Of a DNA stretch of 64,000 nt, positions 1 to 9,167 are shown one piece after another. The translations under genes and the position numbers were made by a program. Under the pieces are notes generated by a model. That model had not been told where the DNA came from. It did not search any database and worked only from the letters and a program-made list of their open reading frames with translations. The stretch comes from Halomonas urumqiensis (GTDB lineage: Bacteria > Pseudomonadota > Gammaproteobacteria > Pseudomonadales > Halomonadaceae): positions 806,001-870,000 of the forward strand of contig NZ_PYUD01000001.1 in the NCBI RefSeq assembly GCF_003028575.1, read 5' to 3'. The first letter of the stretch is position 1. The number at the start of each line of letters is the position of its first letter.

Positions 1-1437
1 TCGGTGGCCATCTACCGGGAATTGATCGAAGTCAACCCTGCTCAGGCTCATGCTGACGACGAACCTCTGAATGCGCCGCTGTTTTATGCCTATGCCGATT
101 TGCGGGCCTTCGATAGCGCCAAGCACGTGCTTGATGATTGGAAGTCTCAAGAACCCGCGACGCGCTGGGACTTTACCGGTACCCAGCGTCTTGGCAACCC
201 CAATCATGAGCAGATTCTCCAGCTCGAAATGTTGCTGGAAGCCTGGCGAGGTGGCCTGGATGCCGCCCAGGTGCGGCTCGATGAGCTCCTTCAACGGGCA
301 CCGGCCAGCGCATCGCTCTGGAAAACCCAGGGCGATGTCTACCGCTGGCGCGGCTGGCCACGCAAGGCCGAGGAGACGTATCGACGTGCCGAACAACTGT
401 CCGCGCCCGATAACCGTGATGGCGCCAGACAAGCCATCCTGATGTCGAGGCTCGACCGTGGCCAGTGGCGTGGCACCGTTGACGCCATCGAGCGTCACCT
501 CGAGCAGGGCCTGCCCAGCGTCGACCGCGACAGCCTCGAACGCGATCTTCGTGAACGTCGAGCCGGCGGGCTGACTGTCAGCGGCGAAGCCGGCAGTGGG
601 TCGGGCAGCGGAACGCAGAGCTCACGCGATTGGCGCTATGAGGCACGTCTGGAATCCCCGCGGGGTGACGATGGAGGTCGCTTCTTCGCCCGGCGCATCG
701 GCATCTTTGGCGAGTATCTGGAACAAGGCCTCTACGCCGCCTACAACACCATCGGTTACGAGTTGCCGCTGTACCCGGCCACGTTGTCGCTCAGTGCGGG
801 GCAGGGGGCTCAACTCAATGACGAGCCCGTGCTGTGGGGAGAGCTGAACTACGCCTTCAACGACCATTGGTCCGCCACGTTCAACGCTGAATGGAATACC
901 GCGCAGACGCCGTTACGGGCACTGAATGACGGCTTCAGTGCCGATCTCTATCAGACCTCGCTGAACTATCACCGGGACGAGTCCGGTGGCGGCGCTATCA
1001 GCTTGACCATGCTGGATATCGATGATGGCAACCAGCGACGCTCATTGACCGGCAACTGGCGGGAAACCCTCTATCAGTACGACGCGTGGCGAGTCCAGGC
1101 GGCGGTCTATGCCGGCACCTCGAAAAATGACGACGTCGAGGCCAGTTACTTCAACCCGCAAAGTGATATCAGCCTCGGCGGCGAACTGAACGTGGAGCAC
1201 AGCCTGCCAATTGGCTACCGCCAGTCCTTCGTTCAAGGCGTCACATTGGGTACCGGTCGATATTGGCAGCAGGACGAAGATGCCGCCAACACCTGGCAGA
1301 TCGGCTATCACCACCGCTGGGAGCTTTCGCCCAGGTTGCATCTGCAATATGGCGTTGGGCGCAGCAAGTCCATCTACGACGGTGACGCGGAGTTCGACAA
1401 CGTTTTCAGCATCGGTCTGGACTGGAGATTCTTATGA
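1..1437 (+). CDS. pgaA: PgaA, poly-beta-1,6-GlcNAc export porin (5'-truncated by window edge)
   Basis: The C-terminal ~478 residues of the outer-membrane exporter of poly-beta-1,6-N-acetyl-D-glucosamine. The frame is open from base 1, so the start lies upstream; full-length family members are about 800 residues. The first ~135 residues are helical and TPR-like (LWKTQGDVYRWRGWPRKAEE). A Gly/Ser-rich linker follows (GEAGSGSGSG, about residue 195-205). The rest is an alternating aromatic beta-barrel ending in the terminal aromatic residues WRFL, as expected for a BAM-inserted protein. The TGA stop overlaps the next ATG by 4 bp (ATGA). Identification rests on this architecture together with the pgaB-pgaC-pgaD order that follows. 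Confidence 0.9.
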   Translation, partial: SVAIYRELIEVNPAQAHADDEPLNAPLFYAYADLRAFDSAKHVLDDWKSQEPATRWDFTGTQRLGNPNHEQILQLEMLLEAWRGGLDAAQVRLDELLQRAPASASLWKTQGDVYRWRGWPRKAEETYRRAEQLSAPDNRDGARQAILMSRLDRGQWRGTVDAIERHLEQGLPSVDRDSLERDLRERRAGGLTVSGEAGSGSGSGTQSSRDWRYEARLESPRGDDGGRFFARRIGIFGEYLEQGLYAAYNTIGYELPLYPATLSLSAGQGAQLNDEPVLWGELNYAFNDHWSATFNAEWNTAQTPLRALNDGFSADLYQTSLNYHRDESGGGAISLTMLDIDDGNQRRSLTGNWRETLYQYDAWRVQAAVYAGTSKNDDVEASYFNPQSDISLGGELNVEHSLPIGYRQSFVQGVTLGTGRYWQQDEDAANTWQIGYHHRWELSPRLHLQYGVGRSKSIYDGDAEFDNVFSIGLDWRFL

Positions 1438-3476
1438 ATGCGCATATCCCGGCAGCGTTTTACCGCTGCATCGTGTCGGTGACGACGCCGCTCGCCTGCT
1501 ACCGTCGGTGCTTGTGCCTCCTGGCCACCATTCTGCTGGTGCTCCCCGGCGTTTCGCTTACGGCGGCCATGGCTCAATCCGCCGAGGCCGTTGATTCCCC
1601 CGAGTACACCGTCCTGAGCTACCACGATGTGATCGATTTGACGCGTACCCCGGACCTGAAGATCTATCCGCAGACCATCACCCGCAACAAGTTGATCCAG
1701 CAGTTCAACCTGATCGGCGACCTGGGCTATCACCCGGTCAGTCTTCAGGACATCCTGGATGCCCAGGCCGGCAAGCGCTCACTGCCCGCCAACCCGGTGT
1801 TGCTGACCTTCGATGATGGCTATCGCAGCGTCTATGACATCGTGTTGCCCCTGTTGGAATTGTATGACTACCCGGCGCTGGTCGCCCCGGTGGGCAGTTG
1901 GCTGGACGTGCCGGAAGGCGGCCAGGTGCCCTACGGCCAGATACAACTGCCTCGCGAGCGTTTCCTGAGCTGGGACCAGATGCGAGAGTTGCAAGCCTCG
2001 CCATTGGTCGAAATCGCCACCCACACCTTTGATATGCACAAGGGCGTGGTCGGTAATCCTTTCGGCAACGAGCAGCCGGCGGTGGGTACGCCGAAATGGA
2101 GCGCGCAGGGCTACGAGAGCATCGATGCCTACCGCCAGCGCATCCACGATGACCTCAAGCGTGCCCGTGACCAAATCGAGCGAGAAGTCGGCGAGGCGCC
2201 GCGCTCGGTCATCTGGCCCTATGGCGGATATACCCAGACCACGCTGAGTATTGCCGCTGAGCTAGGCATGCCGCATACCTTCAGCCTGCTGGCCAAGCCC
2301 AACCGGCTGGCGGATGACACCCGCGACATCAACCGCTACCTGGTCGATCAGGAAACCTCACTGGAAACCTTCGAGGAATACCTGGGGGGCAAGATCTGGG
2401 ACCCGGCCAATGAGCGTGTCATTCATGTCGACCTCGATTACGTCTATGACCCCGACCCCGGGCAGCAGGCCAGCAACCTCGATGCGTTGCTGGACAAGGT
2501 CAAATCTCAACAGATCACCACGGTTTACCTGCAAGCTTTTGCCGATCCTGACGGTAACGGCGTGGCCGAAAGCCTGTACTTCCCCAACGAGCACCTTCCC
2601 GTGCGTGCCGATCTGTTCAATCGGGTGGCCTGGCAGCTCAAGAAGCGTGCCGGCGTTTCGGTGTATGCCTGGATGCCGGTCATGGCATTCGATCTTGGCG
2701 ACGGCCACCGCTATGTCAGCGATGCCAACCTGGGCGAGCCGAACCCGGATCACTACCGTCGCTTGTCGCCATTCGTCGAGGGCAACCGTGAAATCATCGC
2801 CGAGATCTATCGGGACCTGGGCTACTACGCCAAGTTCGATGGGCTGATCTTTCACGATGATGCCTTCCTCGGCGACTTTGAGGATGCCTCGCCGGCGGCA
2901 CTGAGCTGGTACCAAGAGCAATGGGGGCTGCCCGGCTCGATCGCGGCGATTCGTGAGCAGGACGCGCTGATGGCTCGCTGGACGCGACTCAAGACCCGGT
3001 TCTTGATCGACTTCACCCATCAGTTGACCGCTGAAGTCTCCCGCTTTCGCATGTACGACACCACGGCGCTTTACACCGCGCGCAATGTCTATGCCCCCGT
3101 GGTTCTAAATCGGCAGAGCGAGCAGTGGTTCGCCCAGGAGCTGGAAGCCTTCGCCGATGCCTATGACTACACCGCGGTGATGGCCATGCCGTATATGGAA
3201 GAGGCCGAAAACGCGGATGCCTGGCTGAAAAATCTCGCCGAGGTCGCCATTGGCCGGGTCGATGCCGACTCGCTGATCTTCGAGTTGCAGGCACAGGACT
3301 GGCGGGACCAGACGCCCGTTCCCAGCGAAACGCTGGCCCGGTGGATGCGTATCATTCGGCAGGCCGGCATCAACCAATACGGGTATTACCCCGACGACTT
3401 CATCAACGGCCACCCCGATGCCGATGTCCTGCGGCGTGAGTTTTCTCTGGGAGCGTCTCTGGTGGAACTGCCATGA
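1434..3476 (+). CDS. pgaB: PgaB, poly-beta-1,6-GlcNAc N-deacetylase
   Basis: A 680-residue exported polysaccharide deacetylase that partially deacetylates PNAG so that it can be exported. The N-terminus is a long signal peptide with a likely cleavage after AMA (near residue 47). I see no lipobox cysteine there, unlike E. coli PgaB. The NodB domain shows the metal/catalytic motif LLTFDDGYRS (about residue 125) and the His motif IATHTFDMH (about 196-204). From about residue 330 comes the C-terminal glycoside-hydrolase-like PgaB domain (VIHVDLDYVYDPDPGQQ, DGLIFHDDAFLGDFE). It is coupled to both neighbours by 4-bp ATGA overlaps, so translation is probably coupled. Confidence 0.95.
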   Translation: MNAHIPAAFYRCIVSVTTPLACYRRCLCLLATILLVLPGVSLTAAMAQSAEAVDSPEYTVLSYHDVIDLTRTPDLKIYPQTITRNKLIQQFNLIGDLGYHPVSLQDILDAQAGKRSLPANPVLLTFDDGYRSVYDIVLPLLELYDYPALVAPVGSWLDVPEGGQVPYGQIQLPRERFLSWDQMRELQASPLVEIATHTFDMHKGVVGNPFGNEQPAVGTPKWSAQGYESIDAYRQRIHDDLKRARDQIEREVGEAPRSVIWPYGGYTQTTLSIAAELGMPHTFSLLAKPNRLADDTRDINRYLVDQETSLETFEEYLGGKIWDPANERVIHVDLDYVYDPDPGQQASNLDALLDKVKSQQITTVYLQAFADPDGNGVAESLYFPNEHLPVRADLFNRVAWQLKKRAGVSVYAWMPVMAFDLGDGHRYVSDANLGEPNPDHYRRLSPFVEGNREIIAEIYRDLGYYAKFDGLIFHDDAFLGDFEDASPAALSWYQEQWGLPGSIAAIREQDALMARWTRLKTRFLIDFTHQLTAEVSRFRMYDTTALYTARNVYAPVVLNRQSEQWFAQELEAFADAYDYTAVMAMPYMEEAENADAWLKNLAEVAIGRVDADSLIFELQAQDWRDQTPVPSETLARWMRIIRQAGINQYGYYPDDFINGHPDADVLRREFSLGASLVELP

Positions 3477-4717
3477 CCTTTTTCGACATGCTCTCGACCT
3501 TCGCTATCGGTTATCCCAGCTTGATGGCCGTGGTCTGGATCACTGGCGGAATCTATTACTACTTTCACTGGGAACGTGGCCAGCCCCGGGTGCCTGAGTT
3601 GACCGGAAATGACATGCCACCACGCGTGACAATACTGGTGCCATGCCACAACGAAGGCGCTAACATCAACGAAACCATTGACCATCTGTTTCGGCACAAC
3701 TACCGCAACCTCGAAGTCATTGCCATCAATGATGGCAGCCGTGACGACACCGGAATGAGACTCGATGCCCTGGCTGAACAATATCCCGGTCTGAAGGTGC
3801 TTCATCAGACCAACCAAGGCAAGGCGGGTGCCATGAATCATGGTCTGTCACACGCCACCGGAGAATTCATTGTCGGTATCGATGGCGATGCGGTGTTGGA
3901 CTATGACGCGGTTTACTGGATGGTGCAGCACTTCCTCAAGAGCCCCCGTGTGGGGTGTGTCACGGGCAACCCCCGTGTACGCACCCGCTCTACGGCGATC
4001 GGCAAGATACAGACTGGCGAGTTCTCGTCGATCATCGGGCTGATCAAGCGTGCCCAGCGTATCTACGGAATGGTGTTCACTATTTCCGGGGTGATCTGTG
4101 CCTTCCGGCGTACCGCCTTGAAGCAGGTCGATGGCTGGAGTACCGACATGATCACCGAGGATATCGACATCAGCTGGCGGCTGCAGCTGTCCGGCTGGCA
4201 GGTGCGCTACGAGCCGCGTGCGCTGTGCTGGGTGTTGATGCCCGAGACCCTGCGTGGGCTGTATATGCAGCGCCTGCGCTGGGCCCAGGGTGGGGCCGAG
4301 GCGTTTCTACGCCACTTCACCACGGCGACAACACTGCGCAACCGACGCTTCTGGCCGTTGATCGTCGAATACATCGTCAGCGTACTGTGGTGCTACTCGA
4401 TGCTGGCTCTGCTTGTCACCGGTCTGGTCAGGCTGGTGTTGGGGATGGACGTTGGTAGTGAGGACAGTCTTCTTCACTGGCTCGGTGGCGCACTGTTTCT
4501 GCTTTGCCTGTTGCAGTTCTGCGTAAGCTTCATGATCGACAGCCGCTACGACCGCAACATGATCAATTGCTTGTTCTGGTGCATCTGGTATCCGGTGGTT
4601 TACTGGATGCTCAACATGGCCACCGTTGTCGTGGCATTTCCCATCGCCGTGGTGAGGCGACGTGGTCAGCCCGCCACCTGGAGAAGTCCCGATAGAGGGG
4701 AGAGATTCCGTGACTGA
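3473..4717 (+). CDS. pgaC: PgaC, poly-beta-1,6-GlcNAc synthase (GT2)
   Basis: A 414-residue processive family-2 glycosyltransferase that polymerises UDP-GlcNAc into PNAG at the inner membrane. An N-terminal membrane segment lies at about residues 7-29. The GT2 domain shows VPCHNEGANI, INDGSRDD, GIDGDAVLD (DxD), the acidic TEDIDISW and the processivity motif QRLRWAQGG (QxxRW). At least three hydrophobic segments follow after about residue 300 (VEYIVSVLWCYSMLALLV and later ones). It starts at an ATGA overlap with pgaB. About 60 bp separate it from pgaD. Confidence 0.96.
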   Translation: MTFFDMLSTFAIGYPSLMAVVWITGGIYYYFHWERGQPRVPELTGNDMPPRVTILVPCHNEGANINETIDHLFRHNYRNLEVIAINDGSRDDTGMRLDALAEQYPGLKVLHQTNQGKAGAMNHGLSHATGEFIVGIDGDAVLDYDAVYWMVQHFLKSPRVGCVTGNPRVRTRSTAIGKIQTGEFSSIIGLIKRAQRIYGMVFTISGVICAFRRTALKQVDGWSTDMITEDIDISWRLQLSGWQVRYEPRALCWVLMPETLRGLYMQRLRWAQGGAEAFLRHFTTATTLRNRRFWPLIVEYIVSVLWCYSMLALLVTGLVRLVLGMDVGSEDSLLHWLGGALFLLCLLQFCVSFMIDSRYDRNMINCLFWCIWYPVVYWMLNMATVVVAFPIAVVRRRGQPATWRSPDRGERFRD

Positions 4718-4779
4718 TGTCACCGAAATCGCCCAGCTTCTCTTGGTAACCGATTACCCTTTTTGAGATGGAGACTTCC

Positions 4780-5133
4780 ATGATGACGTATCGCAGCGAC
4801 ACCGTGACTGCCCCCTCGGATGCACTCAACACCCTGGGGTCTGTGATTATCAGCAATACTCGCCGTGGTAACTGGCAATATCACTTTCGTGACCTGGCAT
4901 TGATGGTGACGACACTCGGGCTCTGGTTCCTGGTGTTGTCGCAAACCTATGTGCAGATGGTGAGCACCGATAGTTGGGCGGATGTCGCATTTCTTGTGCA
5001 CTTGTTCGAGATCATCGGGGTGAATTTCTTGATCGTGTTTGCCCTGGTGCACTTTTGGGTGCTGTATGAGCGCCTGTTGCATTCCTTGCGCCAGCGCCGG
5101 CAACGTCGGCGCAATGCTCGGGTAAACGGGTGA
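4780..5133 (+). CDS. pgaD: PgaD, PNAG synthase accessory membrane protein
   Basis: A 117-residue membrane protein, last gene of the pga operon. In E. coli PgaD partners PgaC and takes part in c-di-GMP activation. Two hydrophobic helices are visible (roughly LALMVTTLGLWFLVLSQTYV and FLIVFALVHFWVLYERLL), followed by a basic tail (RQRRQRRRNARVNG). I chose ATG 4780 because GGAG at 4770-4773 is well placed; ATG 4768 (four residues longer) and ATG 4783 are also in frame. Sequence conservation in this family is low, so the call depends on size, topology and position after pgaC. A strong hairpin follows the stop. Confidence 0.85.
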   Translation: MMTYRSDTVTAPSDALNTLGSVIISNTRRGNWQYHFRDLALMVTTLGLWFLVLSQTYVQMVSTDSWADVAFLVHLFEIIGVNFLIVFALVHFWVLYERLLHSLRQRRQRRRNARVNG

Positions 5134-5167
5134 ATCGCCTGCTGGCATAGGATCCAGCCAATGTTCA

Positions 5168-5200
5168 CAGCACCCCTCACCGCCCAGGTGAGGGGTGCTG
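5168..5200. terminator. Hairpin between convergent pgaD and argE
   Basis: A perfect 14-bp inverted repeat (CAGCACCCCTCACC / GGTGAGGGGTGCTG) with a 5-nt loop. It sits between the ends of two convergent genes, so it probably terminates both. There is no clear T-tract on either side. Confidence 0.75.
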
Positions 5201-5248
5201 TCGCTTGTGCCTGTCGCCAACGATGATGGCACAACCGACATCGGGGAC

Positions 5249-6403
5249 TTACGCGCGTGTGAGGCGACCGCCTAGCGCGGCCATGAAGCGAGTGCAGGCA
5301 TCGAGCTCGCTGATGGCGATGAATTCATCGGGCTGGTGGGCCTGGCTGATGCTGCCCGGTCCACAGATCACGGTGGGCAGGCCTTCGCGCTGGAACTGGC
5401 CGGCTTCGGTGGCATAGGCCACGGCACCACTGGGTCGTTCGCCGAGCAGCGCATGACACAGCGCCAGCACCTCGGCATTGTTGTCGTCGGCAAGCGCCGG
5501 CACGGTGGTGTTGAGCGCCTCGGTGACGATGCTCGCCTCGGGGGCGCGCTTTCGCATCTCGGCTTCAAGCGTCCGGGCGTAGGCATCGACGCGTCCCACC
5601 AGATCCTCGTAGCGGTCGCTTGGCAGGTGACGGATTTCCCAATCGAAGCGACATTCTCGTGCCATGATGTTGATGGCCGTGCCACCGCTGATGGTGCCCA
5701 CGTGCAGGCTCGAGTGCACCACGTTGAAGGCTTCGTCCACCCGGCCTTCGGCCTTTAGCTCGGCCATCACGTCCTCGATACGCGTGACCATCCGGGCCGC
5801 TACATGGATCGCCGAGACCCCCTGGTTGACCTGGCTGGAGTGCGAGGCGCGGCCAGTCACCGTGGTGCGCAGGTTGGTAGCACCCTTGTGCGCCACCACC
5901 GGTTGCATCAGGGTCGGCTCGCCGACGATCACCGCCGCGGGTCGCGGGTGGTCGGCCATCAGCCGTTCGATCATGCGCGGCGCGCCGATGCAGCCGACTT
6001 CCTCGTCGTAGGAAAACGCCAGGTAGAGCGGCTTGGCCAAATCGAGCGTCACCCAACGCGGTACTTCGGTCAGCGCGCAGGCGATAAAGCCCTTCATGTC
6101 GCAGGTGCCCCGGCCATAGAGGCTGCCATCGCCCTTGTCGGTGAGTGTGAACGGGTCGGTGGACCATGGCTGGCCATCCACGGGTACCACGTCGGTGTGT
6201 CCCGAAAGCACCACGCCGCCCTCGACGGCCGGGCCAATCCGCGCCAACAGGTTGGCCTTGCCGCCATCATCACTCGCGTAGCGCCAGTGTTCGACGCCAT
6301 GCCGATCCAGCCAGTCCTCCACGAAACGGATCAGTTCGAGATTCGAGTCGCGTGACACGGTGGCGAATCCCACCAGGCGTTCCAGCATCTCGTGAGTGGT
6401 CAT
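5249..6403 (-). CDS. argE: Acetylornithine deacetylase ArgE (M20 family)
   Basis: A 384-residue M20 metallopeptidase-fold enzyme that removes acetate from N-acetylornithine in arginine synthesis. Metal and catalytic motifs are present: VVLSGHTDVVPVDG (His, Asp), GRGTCDMKGF (bridging Asp), YDEEVGCIGA (catalytic Glu pair) and the C-terminal ISQAHQPDEF (His). The dimerisation (lid) domain lies at about residues 180-290. The open frame runs 91 codons further upstream, but I chose ATG at 6403 because it has a good ribosome site (CAGGAG) and starts at the usual family N-terminus. It is divergent from the DUF1428 gene. A related M20 deacylase such as succinyl-diaminopimelate desuccinylase is less likely from the motif spacing. 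Confidence 0.9.
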   Translation of the reverse strand: MTTHEMLERLVGFATVSRDSNLELIRFVEDWLDRHGVEHWRYASDDGGKANLLARIGPAVEGGVVLSGHTDVVPVDGQPWSTDPFTLTDKGDGSLYGRGTCDMKGFIACALTEVPRWVTLDLAKPLYLAFSYDEEVGCIGAPRMIERLMADHPRPAAVIVGEPTLMQPVVAHKGATNLRTTVTGRASHSSQVNQGVSAIHVAARMVTRIEDVMAELKAEGRVDEAFNVVHSSLHVGTISGGTAINIMARECRFDWEIRHLPSDRYEDLVGRVDAYARTLEAEMRKRAPEASIVTEALNTTVPALADDNNAEVLALCHALLGERPSGAVAYATEAGQFQREGLPTVICGPGSISQAHQPDEFIAISELDACTRFMAALGGRLTRA

Positions 6404-6570
6404 GATGGGCTCCTGTGCAGCGTGAAGGGGGTCGCAAGCAGCGTGGCAAGCATCAATGAGAGACGTACCGTCAAGACGCTGACAGCGAACGTGACGTCGC
6501 GGCGACAAACAATGAAAACCTGCGCGCAGACTATCATGAGAGGGCACTGACTGTTCAGGAGGGGTGTGCC

Positions 6571-6936
6571 ATGTCCTATGTTGATGGCTTCGTGTTGCCG
6601 GTCCCCGTGGAGAGGCTCGATGACTACCTGCGCCTGGCCCGTCATGCCGGGGAGGTGTGGCGAGAATACGGGGCACTCGAGTACGTCGAATGCGTGGCGG
6701 ATGACGTCAAACCCGGCCAGTTCACCTCCTTTCCGCAAAGCGTCAAGCTCGAACCCGGCGAGGTCGTGATCTTCGCCTGGATCCGCTACGCCTCCAAACG
6801 CGAACGCGATCGTATCCTGGCTGAAGTGATGAAGGACCCGCGTCTTTCCGACATGCTCGACAGCACCCAGCTCCCGTTCGACAGCCAACGTATGTTCTGG
6901 GGCGGTTTCAGAGAGCGTATCCGTTTCGCGACGTGA
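6571..6936 (+). CDS. DUF1428 family protein (YbaA-like)
   Basis: A 121-residue cytoplasmic protein of the DUF1428 family, a ferredoxin-like alpha/beta-barrel fold seen in E. coli YbaA. The family start MSYVDGFVLPVP and the conserved FAWIRYASKRERD and FWGGFR segments are present, and the length is normal. A strong ribosome site (AGGAGGGG) precedes the ATG. It is a single-gene unit divergent from argE. The biochemical role of the family is not established, and the context does not clarify it. Confidence 0.85.
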   Translation: MSYVDGFVLPVPVERLDDYLRLARHAGEVWREYGALEYVECVADDVKPGQFTSFPQSVKLEPGEVVIFAWIRYASKRERDRILAEVMKDPRLSDMLDSTQLPFDSQRMFWGGFRERIRFAT

Positions 6937-7118
6937 GCGGTTGACGTCCTGGCCTAATGAATGTGCCTGGATGCGCGAGCGTGTCGTGAATTGCCATGCC
7001 TATTTAGGCCGACGGCTATTCAATACGGAGGCATTTACGGTATTGCTAGACTGGAAAGCGGCGCAGGCCAGCCCGCTGTGCCGGTGACTCACAAAACAAT
7101 AGCGATGGAGTGCGCGAG

Positions 7119-8546
7119 ATGAGCGATACCAAGTACGCACAGCAAGGCATGACATTTCGTGAAAGCGTCGAACACATGGTCGATAATGCCATCGGTATCA
7201 TGGGATTGGATGCCGGGCTCGGCAATGCGCTGAAGGTCTGCCAGAGCGTGGTGCAGGTCTCCTTTCCGGTGGAGATCAACGGCAAGGCGGAGATCTTCAC
7301 CGGCTGGCGAGCCACCCACAGCGACCACCGCTTGCCCTCCAAGGGTGGTATTCGTTTCGCGCCGATCGTCGACCAGGACGAGGTGGAAGCTCTCGCGGCG
7401 CTGATGACGTACAAGTGCGCCATCGTCGATGTGCCGTTCGGAGGCTCCAAGGGTGGCTTGATCATCGACCCACGCCAGTACGCGCCCCACCAGCTGGAAG
7501 CGATTACCCGCCGCTTTGCCCGCGAGCTGATCAACAAGGGCTACCTGAGCCCCGCCCAGAACGTACCGGCGCCGGACATGGGCACCGGCCCCCGGGAGAT
7601 GGGCTGGATGGTGGATACCTACCGCCAGATGTTCCCCAACGACATCAACTACATGGGCGCGCTTACTGGTAAGCCGGTAGAGCATGGCGGGGTACGTGGA
7701 CGTAACGAGGCCACCGGGCGCGGGGTCCAGTTCGCCCTGCGTGAGCTGTTCCGTCACCCGCAGGAACTGGAGCGCTGCGGTCTCTCCGGCACGCTTTCCG
7801 GCAAGCGGGTGGTTGTTCAGGGCTTGGGCAACGTGGGTTATCACGCCGCGCATTTCCTTCAAACCGAGGATGATTGCCTGATCACCGCGATCATCGAGCG
7901 CGACGGCGCGGTGGTAAACCCCCAGGGCCTCAACGTGGAGGCGGTGCGCGAACACATTGCCGCGACCGGCGGAGTCACGGGTTTTGCCGGTGGCGAGTAC
8001 CGCGAAGACGGCATGGCGGTGCTGGAAATGGAGTGCGACATCCTGATTCCGGCGGCCCTGGAGGGTGTGATCACCGTCGACAACGCCGAACGTCTCCAGA
8101 CCAAGCTGATTGCCGAAGCGGCCAACGGCCCGGTGACCTTCGACGCCGACAAGATTCTTCAACGTCGCGGTATCGAGATCCTGCCCGATGCCTACTGCAA
8201 CGCAGGCGGGGTGGTGGTTTCCTACTTCGAGTGGATCCGCAATCTCAACCATGTGCGCTTCGGCAGGCTCGATCGGCGTTTCCACGAAGCTCGTGGAGAG
8301 CAGATCATCGAGGCGATCGAAGGGGCCACTGGGGTCGAGGTGCCCGGGCACCTGCGCGACAAGATCGGCCGCGGCGCGGACGAATTCGACCTGGTACGTT
8401 CCGGCCTGGATGACTCCATGCGCCTGGCTCTGCAGGCCATCATCCAGACCCGCCGCGACAACCCTGAGATCAACGACTACCGCATGGCTGCCTACGTGAT
8501 CGCCATCGAGAAAGTGGCTCGCCACTATCGCGATATCGGCTTCTGA
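7119..8546 (+). CDS. Glutamate dehydrogenase (Glu/Leu/Phe/Val dehydrogenase family)
   Basis: A 475-residue amino-acid dehydrogenase interconverting glutamate and 2-oxoglutarate plus ammonia. The substrate domain contains LPSKGGIRFAP, PFGGSKGG (catalytic Lys) and PAPDMGTG (catalytic Asp). The Rossmann domain contains VVVQGLGNVGYHAA. The form resembles the NAD-linked GDH/GudB branch more than E. coli-type NADPH GdhA, so I give no symbol. GTG 7110 is in frame, but ATG 7119 is better placed behind GGAG 7107-7110. A gene-end hairpin follows. Cofactor preference cannot be settled from motifs alone. Confidence 0.9.
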   Translation: MSDTKYAQQGMTFRESVEHMVDNAIGIMGLDAGLGNALKVCQSVVQVSFPVEINGKAEIFTGWRATHSDHRLPSKGGIRFAPIVDQDEVEALAALMTYKCAIVDVPFGGSKGGLIIDPRQYAPHQLEAITRRFARELINKGYLSPAQNVPAPDMGTGPREMGWMVDTYRQMFPNDINYMGALTGKPVEHGGVRGRNEATGRGVQFALRELFRHPQELERCGLSGTLSGKRVVVQGLGNVGYHAAHFLQTEDDCLITAIIERDGAVVNPQGLNVEAVREHIAATGGVTGFAGGEYREDGMAVLEMECDILIPAALEGVITVDNAERLQTKLIAEAANGPVTFDADKILQRRGIEILPDAYCNAGGVVVSYFEWIRNLNHVRFGRLDRRFHEARGEQIIEAIEGATGVEVPGHLRDKIGRGADEFDLVRSGLDDSMRLALQAIIQTRRDNPEINDYRMAAYVIAIEKVARHYRDIGF

Positions 8547-8561
8547 TCTGCGTTCATGGAC

Positions 8562-8589
8562 GCGGGAGATGTACCCTTGCATCTCCCGC
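8562..8589 (+). terminator. Hairpin after glutamate dehydrogenase gene
   Basis: A perfect 10-bp inverted repeat (GCGGGAGATG / CATCTCCCGC) with an 8-nt loop, 15 bp after the stop codon. It has no T-tract, so it is either a weak intrinsic terminator or an mRNA-stabilising 3' hairpin. Confidence 0.5.
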
Positions 8590-8693
8590 AGATGGGAGAT
8601 CACGCTCAAGCGGTTGCCCAACCCTGTCGAGCCCTGACCGGCTATGCTGAAGGCAGGCGACGTGCCCATTCTCCATGTCCCAGGGAGATCACC

Positions 8694-9113
8694 ATGTTGG
8701 AGTTCATCACCCATCCGGCGGAACATGTCGTGGCCATCAGGGTCGGCGGAGTCGTCACGGCCCGCGAGTTACAGCAGGCCATCGACGCCATCGAAACCGC
8801 CAAGCGCCATCACCCCCGGGTCAGCATGCTCGCCGAGCTCGACGGCCTGCGCTGGATGACCCTCACCGCACTGTTGAAGGATTTAGGCTACAGCCTTACC
8901 CAGCTCGGCGATCTTGCGCATTATCATCGCGCTGCCGTGATCACCGACAAGGAGTTGATCAAGCACATTGCCAAACTGGAGGATCGCCTGTTCAAGGCGA
9001 TGGAGATTCGCACCTTCTCGCACCGCGAGCACGCCGCCGCCATGCGCTGGGTGGGTGAACTGCCCAAGGGCGATCATGAAAATCCGGAAGAAGACGGCTA
9101 CCACGGGGCTTGA
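8694..9113 (+). CDS. SpoIIAA-like (STAS/SEC14-type) protein
   Basis: A 139-residue protein of the SpoIIAA-like family (DUF3478). Members adopt a STAS-like fold and are often lipid-binding or regulatory. The typical start MLEFITHPAEHVVAIRVGG and the segment AVITDKELIKHIAKLEDRL are visible. The C-terminal tail is acidic. The frame opens at 8556, but ATG 8694 has a GGGAG ribosome site and is where the family begins. No phosphorylatable-serine motif or cognate kinase/sigma factor is nearby, so I infer no anti-sigma partner role. Confidence 0.75.
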   Translation: MLEFITHPAEHVVAIRVGGVVTARELQQAIDAIETAKRHHPRVSMLAELDGLRWMTLTALLKDLGYSLTQLGDLAHYHRAAVITDKELIKHIAKLEDRLFKAMEIRTFSHREHAAAMRWVGELPKGDHENPEEDGYHGA

Positions 9114-9167
9114 TATGTCGCGTTAGCGTTGATCCACCCATGCTTTAGCCGTCAGGCAATTCGGAAA

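Noticed and set aside
6937-7118. Possible sigma-54 or strong sigma-70 promoter before the glutamate dehydrogenase gene
   Set aside because: No GG-N10-GC or convincing -35/-10 pair could be found by eye.
7089-8726. A 545-codon minus-strand frame
   Set aside because: It is antisense to the glutamate dehydrogenase gene, which has all family motifs.
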